Below are positions 1 to 8,723 of a DNA stretch of 64,000 nt, piece after piece. The notes under the pieces were generated by a model. The model saw nothing but the letters and a program-made list of their open reading frames with translations, did no database searches and was not told the DNA's origin. Every line of letters starts with the position of its first letter. Positions within the stretch are counted from its first letter, which is position 1. Both the position numbers and the translations under genes were made by a program. The DNA lies in assembly GCF_024652905.1 (NCBI RefSeq), contig NZ_CP102428.1:3518001-3582000 (forward strand), in the 5' to 3' direction. Source of the stretch: Pseudomonas oryzihabitans. GTDB taxonomy: Bacteria > Pseudomonadota > Gammaproteobacteria > Pseudomonadales > Pseudomonadaceae.

Positions 1-584
1 GCCACCTGCTGGACTGGCTGGCCGCCTGCGACCAGCGTCCGCAGCGATTGCTGTTCGTTTCCAGCAGTGGCGTCTATGCCCAGGTCGACGGCGCCTGGGT
101 CGACGAGACCTCCCCTGCCGAACCCGAGCGCTTTTCCGGACGCCTCCTGCGCGAGGCGGAAGACCTGGCGCTGGGCAGCGGCCTGCCCGCCACCGTGGTC
201 CGCCTGACCGGCATCTACGGCCCGGGCCGCGAGGCGCTGCTGCGCCAGGTGCGCGAAGGCTCCCGGGTGACCCGCGAGCCGCCGCTGTATGGCAATCGCA
301 TCCATGTCGAGGACGCCGCCGGCCTGCTGGCACTGCTGCTGCAGCGGGATCGCGAAGGGGTCGCCCTGGAAGCGCTCTATCTGGGCGTGGACGACGATCC
401 GGCGCCGCTGGACGAGGTAGTGGACTGGCTGCGGGCGCGCCTGGGCATCACCTTCTGGTCCGCCGAAGCCCAGCTGCGCCGCGCCGGCAGCAAGAGGTGC
501 AGCAATGCCCGTGCCCGGGCGCTGGGCTGGACGCCCCGCTACCCCAGCTATCGCGAGGGCTACGCGGCCATTCTCGCCGGCTGA
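1..584 (+). CDS. NAD-dependent epimerase/SDR family oxidoreductase, 5' end outside window
   Basis: An open frame runs from the first bases of the window (codons in phase with position 3) to the TGA at 582-584, so the true start lies upstream. Visible features are the SDR active-site region 'FVSSSGVYAQ' (Ser and Tyr of the extended-SDR triad), then 'VVRLTGIYGPGR', typical of sugar-epimerase-like SDRs, and a C-terminal 'NARARALGWTPRYPSYREGY', which resembles the YeeZ-like branch. The Rossmann nucleotide-binding N-terminus (GxxGxxG) is missing only because of the window edge. The substrate cannot be told from sequence. The family is sure; the exact role is not. Confidence 0.8.
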   Translation, partial: HLLDWLAACDQRPQRLLFVSSSGVYAQVDGAWVDETSPAEPERFSGRLLREAEDLALGSGLPATVVRLTGIYGPGREALLRQVREGSRVTREPPLYGNRIHVEDAAGLLALLLQRDREGVALEALYLGVDDDPAPLDEVVDWLRARLGITFWSAEAQLRRAGSKRCSNARARALGWTPRYPSYREGYAAILAG

Positions 585-589
585 AACGA

Positions 590-616
590 CGGAGCCCGAC
601 ACAAGGCCGGGCTCCG
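590..616. terminator. Hairpin between convergent genes
   Basis: A 9-bp perfect stem (CGGAGCCCG with CGGGCTCCG) closes a short loop just after the epimerase stop codon and before the convergent gltP stop. The T-tract is weak on both sides, so this is a probable but not certain bidirectional terminator. Confidence 0.5.
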
Positions 617-635
617 TTCTCAACTAGCTAGCCAC

Positions 636-1985
636 TCAGTCACGCAGGGCTTCGCCGCGGGTGGCCTGAGGACGCTCCTCGACCTTGGCGGTGCTCTTCA
701 GGTGCGGCAGGGCGGCCCAGTAGGCGGCGCCCTTCTCGGCGTCGTAGAGGCCTTCCCACTTGGCGATGACCAAGGCGGCCAGGGCGTTGCCGATCACGTT
801 CAGAGCGGTGCGCGCCATGTCCATAATGCGGTCCACGCCGGCGATGAAGGCCAGGCCTTCCAGCGGAATGCCGACGCTGCCCAGGGTGGCCAGCAGTACC
901 ACGAAGGAGACACCCGGCACGCCGGCGATGCCCTTGGAGGTGACCATCAGGGTCAGCACCAGCAGCAGCTGCTGGCTCAGCGACAGGTCGATGCCATAGA
1001 GCTGGGCGATGAACAGCGCCGCGATGCTCTGGTAGAGGGTGGAACCGTCGAGGTTGAAGGAGTAGCCGGTGGGCACCACGAAGCTGGTGATGGCCTTGGG
1101 TGCGCCATAGGCCTCCATCTTCTCGATGATGCGCGGCAGCACGGTTTCCGAGCTGGCAGTGGAATAGGCCAGGATCAGCTCGTCCTTGAGGATGCGGATG
1201 ATGCGGAAGATCGAGAAGCCGAACAGCTTGGCCACCAGGCCCAGCACGCCGAGGGCGAAGAAGCCGATGGCCACGTAGACCAGCACCACCAGCTTGGCCA
1301 GCGGCAGCAGGGAGGCGAAGCCGAAGTTGGCCACGGTCACCGCGATCAGGGCGAAGACGCCGATGGGGGCGTAGTTCATGATCATGTGGGTGACCTTGAA
1401 CATGGCCTCGGAAATGCCCTGGAACACGCGCACTACCGGCTCGCGGGTGGCTTCCGGCAGGGCGCCCAGGCCCAGGCCGAACATCACCGCGAAGAAGATG
1501 ATCGGCAGCATCTCGCCGCGGGCGATGGCGGCGAAGACGTTGGACGGGATCAGGTTGAGGATGGTCGCGATGAAGGCGTGGTCATGCTGCACTTCCGCGG
1601 TGGTCTTCTGGTACTGAGAGATATCGGTGGTGCCCAGGGTGCTCATGTCGATACCGGCACCGGGCTGCACGCTGTCGGCGAAGAACAGGCCGACGACGAT
1701 GGCCAGGGTGGTGACGATCTCGAAGTAGAGGATGGTCTTGAGGCCGATGCGACCGAGCTTCTTGGAGTCGCCGACGCCGGCGATGCCGACCACCAGGGTG
1801 GCGATGACGATGGGCACCACGATCATCTTGATCAACCGGATGAAGATGTCGCCGGCCGGCTTGAGAACGTTCGCGATCCACCAGGCCTTCTCGGCGCTGA
1901 AGTGGTTGAGCAGTGCGCCGACGGCGATCCCCAGCACGAGGCCGATGAGAATCTGCCACGCGAGGCTGAGCTTGGGCTTGGTCAT
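636..1985 (-). CDS. gltP: Dicarboxylate/amino acid:cation symporter, GltP-type (DAACS)
   Basis: Inner-membrane glutamate/aspartate (or C4-dicarboxylate) proton symporter of the DAACS family, 449 residues. Diagnostic motifs are the serine-rich re-entrant loop 'AYSTASSETVLPRI' and the substrate-site motif 'GYSFNLDGSTLYQ', followed by the 'SKGIAGVPG' loop and the C-terminal 'DRIMDMARTALNVIGN' segment. The frame is open another 48 codons upstream, but the start MTKPKLSLAWQILIG at 1985 is chosen because it opens directly into the first membrane helix, as in the family. It appears monocistronic, with its promoter in the gap that follows. The exact substrate (Glu/Asp versus fumarate/malate) is not decidable here. 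Confidence 0.88.
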   Translation of the reverse strand: MTKPKLSLAWQILIGLVLGIAVGALLNHFSAEKAWWIANVLKPAGDIFIRLIKMIVVPIVIATLVVGIAGVGDSKKLGRIGLKTILYFEIVTTLAIVVGLFFADSVQPGAGIDMSTLGTTDISQYQKTTAEVQHDHAFIATILNLIPSNVFAAIARGEMLPIIFFAVMFGLGLGALPEATREPVVRVFQGISEAMFKVTHMIMNYAPIGVFALIAVTVANFGFASLLPLAKLVVLVYVAIGFFALGVLGLVAKLFGFSIFRIIRILKDELILAYSTASSETVLPRIIEKMEAYGAPKAITSFVVPTGYSFNLDGSTLYQSIAALFIAQLYGIDLSLSQQLLLVLTLMVTSKGIAGVPGVSFVVLLATLGSVGIPLEGLAFIAGVDRIMDMARTALNVIGNALAALVIAKWEGLYDAEKGAAYWAALPHLKSTAKVEERPQATRGEALRD

Positions 1986-2296
1986 GTACCGACACCTTTG
2001 TTCTATTTGGATGGAGTTCGGGACGAACGTCACCGTGCCGGGTCGTGATGCGCAAAGCGCATGCAACGCCCAACCGAAGGGTGCGTTCAGGCTGCGGAAA
2101 CGGTGCTCGAAAAGGACGAGGAGCACCAAGGCGTCACACTTTTGCCAGAGGGTAACGGGGTATGTCTAATGCCGCTGTAGCCTGCCCTATGCCGATCCGG
2201 CATGAGAGGTCCCAAAAGGGCCGCGCAGCATACAGGCACTGGCGCCTTGCACGCCAGGCATACGGAGACGCCGCTCATCGCGGCGCCCCGTGCACG
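1986..2296. other. Intergenic region upstream of gltP
   Basis: About 310 bp between the gltP start and the aldo/keto reductase stop. It must hold the gltP promoter; no convincing gene, repeat or operator was recognised. Short open frames here have no recognisable protein features. Confidence 0.5.
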
Positions 2297-3127
2297 TCAG
2301 CCGTTGAAGGTGGAAGGGTCCGGGCCCAGACGCCGGTCCTGATTCAGCCCGGCGATCTGCCGCAGGTCATCGTCGTCCAGGGTGAAGTCGAAGATCTGCA
2401 TGTTCTCTTCGATGCGCTTGGGCGTCTTGGATTTGGGGAAGATGATGTTGCCCAGCTGGATGTGCCAGCGCAGCACCACCTGGGCCGGCGTCTTGCCGTG
2501 CTTGGCCGCCAGCTGTTGCAGGATTGGGCTGCCCAGCAACTCGCCGCCCTGAGCCAGCGGACTCCAGGCCTCGGTAGCGATGCCCTTGTAGGTGTTGAAG
2601 TCACGCAGCTCCTGTTGCTGCAGCAGCGGATGGCACTCGATCTGGTTGACCACCGGCACCACGCCGGTCTCGGTCAGCAGGGTCTCGATGTCGGCCTGAC
2701 GGAAGTTGGAGACACCGATGGACTTCACCCGACCCTGGTTGCGCAATTCGATCAGCGCCTTCCAACTGTCGAGGAACAGGCCCTTTTCCGGCAGCGGCCA
2801 GTGGATCAGATAGAGGTCGACATGCTCCAGGCCCAGCTTGGCCAGACTGGTGTCGAAGGCGCGCAGGGCGCTGTCGTAGCCCTGGTCGGCATTCCACAGC
2901 TTGGTGGTGATGAACAGCTCGTCACGCGGCAAACCGGCCTGGGCGATGGCTTGGCCGACGCCCTCTTCGTTGCCATAGATGGCGGCGGTATCGATGTGTC
3001 GATAACCCAGGTCGAGGGCGGTCTTGACCACCTGGGCGGTCTCTTCGGCCGGAGTCTGCCAGACCCCCAGACCGAATTGCGGAATGTGGTGACCGTCGTT
3101 GAGCTGAAGACGGGTGATCGCGGACAT
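2297..3127 (-). CDS. Aldo/keto reductase
   Basis: NADPH-dependent aldo/keto reductase of 276 residues (AKR5/2,5-diketo-gluconate reductase-like size). The catalytic tetrad is visible in order: Asp and Tyr in 'YRHIDTAAIYGNEEGVG', Lys in 'LFITTKLWN', and His in 'VDLYLIHWPLP'. 'GVSNF' and the cofactor-binding 'IIFPKSKTPKRIEEN' follow. The start at 3127 (MSAITRLQLNDGHHIPQFG) is supported by an AGAGGAGCG ribosome-binding site; upstream residues in the open frame do not look like protein. The natural substrate is unknown; it may reduce methylglyoxal or other aldehydes. Confidence 0.88.
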   Translation of the reverse strand: MSAITRLQLNDGHHIPQFGLGVWQTPAEETAQVVKTALDLGYRHIDTAAIYGNEEGVGQAIAQAGLPRDELFITTKLWNADQGYDSALRAFDTSLAKLGLEHVDLYLIHWPLPEKGLFLDSWKALIELRNQGRVKSIGVSNFRQADIETLLTETGVVPVVNQIECHPLLQQQELRDFNTYKGIATEAWSPLAQGGELLGSPILQQLAAKHGKTPAQVVLRWHIQLGNIIFPKSKTPKRIEENMQIFDFTLDDDDLRQIAGLNQDRRLGPDPSTFNG

Positions 3128-3194
3128 GCGTCGCTCCTCTGGAATGGATGGGGTACCAGAGGTGTGACTGGCGGCGGTGGCCTTTTGCTCCCGA

Positions 3195-3557
3195 TCAGTC
3201 GAGGCGCATGGCCTCAGGCACGCTGTAGCTTTCCACCCAGCCCAGTACGGTACGGCCATCCCGCTGCAGCTCGATGCGCTTCCAACGCTGGAAGGAACGG
3301 GTCTCGATCACCCGCACCTGGGTATCGCCGTCCAGCCGTATCAGGGTGTTGCGGGCGCGCTCGCGACTACGGTCGTAGACGAAGGGCCACTTGAGGACAT
3401 CGACCGGACCGCGCAGCATCCAGCCCTGCCCTTCTTCGGCGAAGCGAAAGGACACCCCACCCTCGGCGCGCGCCAGGTTGCTGCCCAGCAGCAGCACGGA
3501 CGCCACGAGCAGTGAGGGGAGGATACGGCGAAGGGTCGAAAGGACATTCGGGGTCAT
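3195..3557 (-). CDS. Small exported protein of unknown function
   Basis: 120 residues with an N-terminal signal peptide (hydrophobic 'ILPSLLVASVLLLGSNLARA' then EGG), so the mature protein is probably periplasmic. The mature part is basic and ends 'RKRIELQRDG..VLGWVESYSVPEAMRL' in character, which resembles a short SH3-like or beta-sheet domain, but no family is recognised with confidence. It lies downstream of fdhA, separated by a terminator, and upstream of the aldo/keto reductase by 67 bp. Confidence 0.65.
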   Translation of the reverse strand: MTPNVLSTLRRILPSLLVASVLLLGSNLARAEGGVSFRFAEEGQGWMLRGPVDVLKWPFVYDRSRERARNTLIRLDGDTQVRVIETRSFQRWKRIELQRDGRTVLGWVESYSVPEAMRLD

Positions 3558-3578
3558 GCAGGCCTCGTCTGTGGCACC

Positions 3579-3606
3579 AAAAAAACAGCGCCCGAATCGG
3601 ACGCTG
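3579..3606 (-). terminator. Rho-independent terminator of fdhA
   Basis: Read on the minus strand, a CAGCGTCC / GGGCGCTG stem with a 5-base loop is followed by seven T residues. It lies about 95 bp downstream of the fdhA stop. Confidence 0.85.
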
Positions 3607-3701
3607 CGAGGGTAGACCCCTTGGTGTGGCAAACGACTGCAGGCTTTGCCCGAGAAATGCCAAATGGCCAGCATTCCCGGACAAAACCCTTAGCGCAATG
3701 A

Positions 3702-4901
3702 TCAGGCCGCGCTGAACAGCTTGTGCGGATCGATGACGAATTTCTTCGGTACGCCCGAATCGAATTCGCTGTAGCCGCGGGGTGCCTCGTCCAGGGTGAT
3801 CACCTGCACGCCGACGATGTCGGCGATCTTGATGCGATCCCACATGATGGCCTGCATCAGCTGACGGTTGTACTTCATCACCGGGGTCTGGCCGGTGTGG
3901 AAGCTGTGGGACTTGGCCCAGCCCAGACCGAAGCGGATGCTCAGGGCACCCTGCTTGGCCGCGGCGTCGACGGCGCCCGGATCGTCGGTGACGTACAGAC
4001 CGGGGATACCGATCTTGCCGGCCACTCGCACGATGCCCATCAGCGAGTTCAGCACGGTGGCCGGGGCCTCGCTCTTGGCGCCTTCGTGACCATGGCCACG
4101 GGCCTCGAAGCCAACGGCATCGACGGCGCAATCCACTTCCGGGGTGCCCAGCAGCGCGGCGATCTGCTCGTGCAGCGGGGTGTCCAGGGACAGGTCGGCG
4201 ATCTCGAAGCCCTGGGCCTTGGCGTGGGCCAGGCGCACCGGGTTGACGTCGCCGACGATGACCACGGCGGCGCCCAGCAGACGGGCCGAGGCGGCAGCGG
4301 CCAGGCCGACCGGACCGGCACCCGCTACATAGACGCTGGTGCCCGGACCGACGCCGGCGGTGACGGCGCCGTGGTAGCCGGTGGGCAGGATGTCGGACAG
4401 GCAGGTCAGGTCACGGATCTTTTCCATGGCCGCGTCGCGATTCGGCAGCTTGAGCAGGTTGAAGTCGGCATAGGGGACCAGCACGTATTCGGCCTGGCCA
4501 CCGACCCAGCCGCCCATGTCGACGTAGCCGTAGGCACCGCCGGCACGCGAGGGGTTGACGGTCAGGCAGACCCCGGTGTCCTGCTCCTTGCAGGTGCGGC
4601 AGCGACCGCAGGCGACGTTGAAGGGCACCGAGACCAGGTCGCCGACCTTGAGGGTCTCGACGTCGCGGCCCGCTTCGATGACCTCACCGGTGATCTCGTG
4701 GCCGAGCACCAGGCCTTCGGGGGCAGTGGTCCGGCCACGCACCATGTGCTGGTCGGAACCACAGATGTTGGTGGACACCACGCGCAGGATGACGCCGTGG
4801 TCGATACGCTTGCCCTGCGGGGTTTCCATCTTCGGGTAGGGGATGGTCTGCACCTCGACCTTGCCCGCGCCCAGATAGACGACGCCACGATTACCGGACA
4901 T
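3702..4901 (-). CDS. fdhA: Glutathione-independent formaldehyde dehydrogenase
   Basis: Zinc- and NAD-dependent formaldehyde dismutase/dehydrogenase, 399 residues, the length of the Pseudomonas putida enzyme. The catalytic zinc ligands are in 'TNICGSDQHMVRG' and 'LGHEITGEV'. The structural-zinc cysteine cluster is 'CGRCRTCKEQDTGVC'. The NAD site is 'VYVAGAGPVGLAAAASA'. The long insertion that makes the cofactor non-releasable in this family is present. The start 'MSGNRGVVYLGAGKVEVQ' fits the family exactly. Role: cytosolic oxidation of formaldehyde to formate without glutathione, for detoxification or demethylation pathways. Confidence 0.95.
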   Translation of the reverse strand: MSGNRGVVYLGAGKVEVQTIPYPKMETPQGKRIDHGVILRVVSTNICGSDQHMVRGRTTAPEGLVLGHEITGEVIEAGRDVETLKVGDLVSVPFNVACGRCRTCKEQDTGVCLTVNPSRAGGAYGYVDMGGWVGGQAEYVLVPYADFNLLKLPNRDAAMEKIRDLTCLSDILPTGYHGAVTAGVGPGTSVYVAGAGPVGLAAAASARLLGAAVVIVGDVNPVRLAHAKAQGFEIADLSLDTPLHEQIAALLGTPEVDCAVDAVGFEARGHGHEGAKSEAPATVLNSLMGIVRVAGKIGIPGLYVTDDPGAVDAAAKQGALSIRFGLGWAKSHSFHTGQTPVMKYNRQLMQAIMWDRIKIADIVGVQVITLDEAPRGYSEFDSGVPKKFVIDPHKLFSAA

Positions 4902-5030
4902 GTTGCACCTCGCTGTTGTTGTTGGACTGGCTCTAGGGATCCGAGCCTAGTCCTCGCGAAGCGTGGCGTCTGTGGGGATGGCGTTTTTGGCCATGCCGAG
5001 GTCGCCCTGGCGGGTCGTCCTGGCGAACCC

Positions 5031-5060
5031 GTTCACGCCGCCGGTGCAGGCGGCGTGAAC
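5031..5060 (-). terminator. Strong hairpin downstream of the MFS carrier
   Basis: A 12-bp perfect stem (GTTCACGCCGCC with GGCGGCGTGAAC) with a 6-base loop ends 9 bp past the MFS stop codon on the minus strand. There is no T-tract, so it may act as an mRNA 3'-end stabiliser rather than a classical terminator. Confidence 0.5.
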
Positions 5061-5068
5061 GGCCGGGG

Positions 5069-6382
5069 TCAGGCGGGCGCCAGGGCGGCGGCGCGGCGCT
5101 CGCGACTGAGCAGGTAGCAGCCGATACCCACGCCCAGCAGGGCCAGCCCCATGACGTACCAGGCAGGGCCCAGCGGATGCTGCTTGAGCATCAGGGTGAC
5201 GACCATGGGGGTCAGGCCGCCAAAGATGGCGTAGGCCACGTTGTAGGAAAAGGACAGGCCCGAGAAGCGCACCTTGGGCGGGAAGGCCAGCACCATCACC
5301 CGTGGCACGCCGCCGATGACGCCGACCGCGGCGCCAGCCAGGGCATAGAGCGGGAACAGCCACTCCGGGTGGATCTTCAGACCGGCATAGAGCGCCCAGC
5401 TGGCCACCGCCAGGATCAGACCGCCGACGATGAACACCGGGCCGCTGCCGAAGCGATCGGACAGGGCACCGGAGACGATGCAGCCCAGGGTCAGGAAGAC
5501 GATGGCCAGGCTGTTGGCCTTGAGCGCCAGGGCGGCGGAGAAGCCGTACTGGGTCTGCAGCAGGGTCGGGGTCATGAGGATGACCACCACGATGCCGGCG
5601 GTGAGCATCCAGGTCAGCAGCATGGACAGCACCACGCTGCTGCGGTGGTCACGCAGCACCGCCTTGAGCGGCACTTCCTCGGCCAGCGACTTGTGGATCG
5701 CCAGCTCGGCGAACACCGGCGTCTCGTGCAGCCAGCGGCGCAGATAGACCGAGAACAGGCCGAAGACCCCGCCGATCAGGAAAGGGAAGCGCCAGGCGTA
5801 GTCGGCCACCTCCACGGGGGTGAAGACGGTGTTGATCAGGGTCGCCATCAGCGAGCCAAGCAGGATGCCGAAGGTGAGACCGGCGGTCAGGGTGCCGCAG
5901 GCATAGCCGACGTGCTTGCCGGGCACGTGTTCGGAGACGAACACCCAGGCACCGGGCACCTCGCCGCCGATGGCCGCGCCCTGGATGATGCGCAGCACCA
6001 GCAGCAGGATGGGAGCGGCCACGCCGATCTGGGCGTAGGTGGGCATCAGGCCCATGCCCAGGGTCGGCAGCGCCATCATGAAGATGCTCAGGGTGAACAT
6101 CTTCTTGCGCCCGAGCAGGTCGCCGAAGTGGGCCATGATGATGCCGCCCAGCGGGCGGGCCAGGTAACCGGCGGCGAAGATGCCGAAGGTCTGCATCTGC
6201 CGCAGCCAGTCGGGCATGTCGGCGGGAAAGAACAGCTTCCCCACCACTGCGGCGAAGAAGACGAAGATGACGAAGTCGTAGAACTCCAGCGCGCCGCCCA
6301 GGGCGGACAGCGAGAGGGTCTTGTAGTCGTTGCGGCCCAGAGGGCGCGACGTGAGCGGCGCGGAGGCGGATTGCAGTTTCAT
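5069..6382 (-). CDS. MFS transporter, metabolite:H+ symporter (MHS) family
   Basis: 437-residue inner-membrane carrier with 12 predicted helices. 'LGGALEFYDFVIFVFFAAVVGKLFFP' near the N-terminus and 'GYLARPLGGIIMAHFGDLLGRKKMF' (the MFS motif A region) place it in the MHS subfamily with KgtP, ShiA, ProP and CitA. 'LRIIQGAAIGGEVPGAWVFVSEHVP' follows. The start MKLQSASAPLTS at 6382 is chosen because the longer frame upstream is composed of Arg/Ser/Pro-rich shadow sequence. The substrate is probably an organic acid or betaine; the neighbours do not specify it. Confidence 0.82.
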   Translation of the reverse strand: MKLQSASAPLTSRPLGRNDYKTLSLSALGGALEFYDFVIFVFFAAVVGKLFFPADMPDWLRQMQTFGIFAAGYLARPLGGIIMAHFGDLLGRKKMFTLSIFMMALPTLGMGLMPTYAQIGVAAPILLLVLRIIQGAAIGGEVPGAWVFVSEHVPGKHVGYACGTLTAGLTFGILLGSLMATLINTVFTPVEVADYAWRFPFLIGGVFGLFSVYLRRWLHETPVFAELAIHKSLAEEVPLKAVLRDHRSSVVLSMLLTWMLTAGIVVVILMTPTLLQTQYGFSAALALKANSLAIVFLTLGCIVSGALSDRFGSGPVFIVGGLILAVASWALYAGLKIHPEWLFPLYALAGAAVGVIGGVPRVMVLAFPPKVRFSGLSFSYNVAYAIFGGLTPMVVTLMLKQHPLGPAWYVMGLALLGVGIGCYLLSRERRAAALAPA

Positions 6383-6860
6383 CGAGGATCCCGGACAAGA
6401 GAGGAGCGCAAAGGAAATTCGGCCTCTGGCATCCCTCCGGGTGTAGCGGACAAGACGCGGCCCCGAGTGACCGTCCGCCTGGGGCGGCTGGCAGGGATCG
6501 GGCGGGTCGCCGGATGGGCGCCGGACCTGCACCGCGCCGCCTGCGCTCTTGTGGAGCACGGCAGCAGCAGGTCTACCGATCATTACCTGATCATCGGACG
6601 TGCACGACCCTCTGGATTGCCTGGCCGTGCACGGTCTCCACGATAGCAAATCCGCAAGGAATTTCCGCTATTCATTCAGTGCCCATTCAGGGCTCATCTG
6701 CCGAGCTATGCCTGTTCCATCCTGGTGCAAAAGCGGTCGAGCCGCCCTGCCCCAGGCGTTATACTGTAGCCCCCTAACGATCTCCCCAGAGAGATTGGCA
6801 GCATTCTTGCGTGCAGATGCTGAACGTTACCTACCTATCCGGGCTCCCGAGGGCCCTGTC
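6383..6860. other. Divergent intergenic region
   Basis: About 480 bp between the MFS carrier (minus) and the thioesterase (plus). It must carry two divergent promoters. A TATACT -10-like hexamer lies at 6760-6765, without a convincing -35 box. No gene or long repeat was seen. Confidence 0.45.
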
Positions 6861-7265
6861 ATGATCGAAGAGCTCGAACAAGAAGATCCCATCCCCCAGG
6901 GCGACCTGGCCATGCAGATCACCGCTCTGCCCCGCGAGACCAACGGCTTCGGCGACATCTACGGCGGCTGGCTGGTGGCCCAGATGGACCTGGCCGGCAG
7001 TGCCATGGCCAGTCGTCTGGCCGCTGGTCGGGTGGCCACGGTGGCCATCGACCGCATGGCCTTCATGACGCCGGTGCCCGTGGGCGCACAGCTCTCCTTC
7101 TATACCAACACGCTGGAAGTGGGCCGTAGCTCCATCCAGATCCTCATCGAGGTCTGGAGCGACGATCCGCTGTCCAGCGAGTGGAGCAAGGTCACCGAGG
7201 CGGTGTTCGTCTTCGTCGCCATCGACGGTAGCGGTCGCACCCGTCCCCTGCCCGCGCGGCGCTAG
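6861..7265 (+). CDS. Acyl-CoA thioesterase, hotdog fold (YciA-like)
   Basis: 134-residue single-domain hotdog thioesterase that hydrolyses acyl-CoA esters in the cytosol. The family signature is 'ETNGFGDIYGGWLVAQMDLAGSAMA', in which Asn and Asp are the usual active-site residues of YciA/BACH enzymes. 'VAIDRMAFMTPVPVGAQLSFY' and 'VEVWSDD'-type beta strands follow. The ATG at 6861 is preferred over the longer frame from 6600, whose first part has no protein character. It stands alone, convergent with the DUF4432 gene 18 bp away. Confidence 0.85.
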   Translation: MIEELEQEDPIPQGDLAMQITALPRETNGFGDIYGGWLVAQMDLAGSAMASRLAAGRVATVAIDRMAFMTPVPVGAQLSFYTNTLEVGRSSIQILIEVWSDDPLSSEWSKVTEAVFVFVAIDGSGRTRPLPARR

Positions 7266-7283
7266 CACCCGCCGGCCTTGCCG

Positions 7284-8492
7284 CTAGGGCTTCCGGGCCA
7301 GCGGCGCCTCGCGCACCTGGGTCGGTCGGCCGTGGCGGATGCCTTCGACCTGCTCCAGCGCCTGCCGGACCTCGGCGGCGGTGGCCAGCAGCCGATAGTC
7401 GAGGGTGAAGTCGCGCGTGCCGCTGGCTTCGATGCGCGGCACCAGTCCCAGGGCCCGTTGCTGGCTGCGGTTGTAGGAAAAGCTGGTGCCCGGCTCCAGA
7501 CCGGTGACGTAGCCCTGGGCCTTGGCATCGGTGTGCTTCCATAGGGTGAAGACCGGCAATTCCCGCACATTGAAGGCCAGCGCCACCCCTTGGTGGGCAC
7601 TGTGATCGTGCAGTACCGCCAGGCTATGCCCCTGATCGTCGCCCCAGGGGTAGAGGTTGTAGACCGTCTCGCCATAGCCCGGCGTGGGTGCGCGATAGGC
7701 CTGCCATTCGCCCAGTTCCTGACGCGCCCGCGCATCGAAGGGTGACACCTCCCGCACCGGCGCGGCGAACCGTGAGCCCTCGCCGAGCAGCGGCGGACCG
7801 AAGTTGCTGTGATAGAGCACCTGGTACTCGGCGGTATGCGTCCCCTGGTTGGTCAGGCGGTCGTGCAGCGTGAAGCCGGTGGCCCCGGCGTGGGTGACCA
7901 GTTCGGTGTCGATGCGAAAGTTGGCCTGCTTGAAGGCCTCTTCGTGCAGCACGCCCTTGAGGCTGATGCGGTGCGGCGGCTGTTCGTCGATGGTCAGCAC
8001 CACCTGACTGGCCGGCAGATAACTGGCCCGTCCGTGCAGGGTCAGGAGTTGCCCCCGGTCCATTCCCGGGTGGCCGACCCACTCGAAGCCGGCGCGGGCC
8101 ACCAGCTCGTTGAAGCCTTCCAGCCAGCCCAGCCCGTTACGGCTTTCCAGATTGACGAAGGCCGGATTGACCACCTCGCGTACCGGAGAATCCCAGCCCA
8201 GTCGCAGAGTGCCGGCCTGGGCGCGCAGGACATTCATGCCACGGGTCGCCACCACGGTGAGCTGCATAGCGCCGGTATCGATCTCGATCAGCACCGAACC
8301 CTCCTGGCGCCCGCTACTCAGGCGATGCACACCGACGGCGAAGGCCAGGCCATCGCGCAGACCCAGGCGGTCACTGCTGATGCTCCAGTTCTGCACCGGC
8401 TTGTCGGGCGCGATGAGGGTGTATTCCCAGGCCGAGGCGCTGGCACTGGCAAGGAGCAGGAGACAGCCAGACAACAGACGAGCGTGGATCAT
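7284..8492 (-). CDS. DUF4432-family protein (aldose-1-epimerase-like), exported
   Basis: 402 residues with a clear Sec signal peptide (MIHARLLSGCLLLLASASASA, cleavage before WEY). The mature chain has the galactose-mutarotase-like beta-sandwich pattern of DUF4432: 'VVATRGMNVLRAQ', 'NGLGWLEGFNELVARAGFEWVGHPG', 'DRLTNQGTHTAEYQVLYHSNFG' and 'TGLEPGTSFSYNRSQQRALG'. DUF4432 proteins are related to aldose epimerases, but their reaction is mostly unassigned. Export is unusual for a mutarotase. The neighbouring sugar module suggests it acts on a sugar in the periplasm; that is inference. Confidence 0.75.
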   Translation of the reverse strand: MIHARLLSGCLLLLASASASAWEYTLIAPDKPVQNWSISSDRLGLRDGLAFAVGVHRLSSGRQEGSVLIEIDTGAMQLTVVATRGMNVLRAQAGTLRLGWDSPVREVVNPAFVNLESRNGLGWLEGFNELVARAGFEWVGHPGMDRGQLLTLHGRASYLPASQVVLTIDEQPPHRISLKGVLHEEAFKQANFRIDTELVTHAGATGFTLHDRLTNQGTHTAEYQVLYHSNFGPPLLGEGSRFAAPVREVSPFDARARQELGEWQAYRAPTPGYGETVYNLYPWGDDQGHSLAVLHDHSAHQGVALAFNVRELPVFTLWKHTDAKAQGYVTGLEPGTSFSYNRSQQRALGLVPRIEASGTRDFTLDYRLLATAAEVRQALEQVEGIRHGRPTQVREAPLARKP

Positions 8493-8621
8493 GAAGTCCC
8501 CTTGGCAGCGGTCGACTTGAGTCTAGACCAGCCCGCGCCGGCCTGCAGACCCCCGCTCCAGACGCGACAAGAGGGACAAGACCCCTTATTCCCGTATAGG
8601 TTTGTTCAAGGAAATCAAAGG

Positions 8622-8647
8622 AATGGGTAAAGACAACCTTTACCATT
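8622..8647. promoter_or_regulatory. Inverted repeat in a divergent promoter region
   Basis: AATGG(G)TAAAG and CTTTAC(C)ATT arms surround a short spacer between the exported DUF4432 gene and the glycine-zipper gene. It could be an operator or a leader hairpin; no known regulator motif was recognised. Confidence 0.35.
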
Positions 8648-8723
8648 CAAACGACCGTTCGGTACTTGCCAGGGCAGCGATTTTTGCCGAGGATCGGCTC
8701 GTCTCTACCACGGAGTGGACTCC

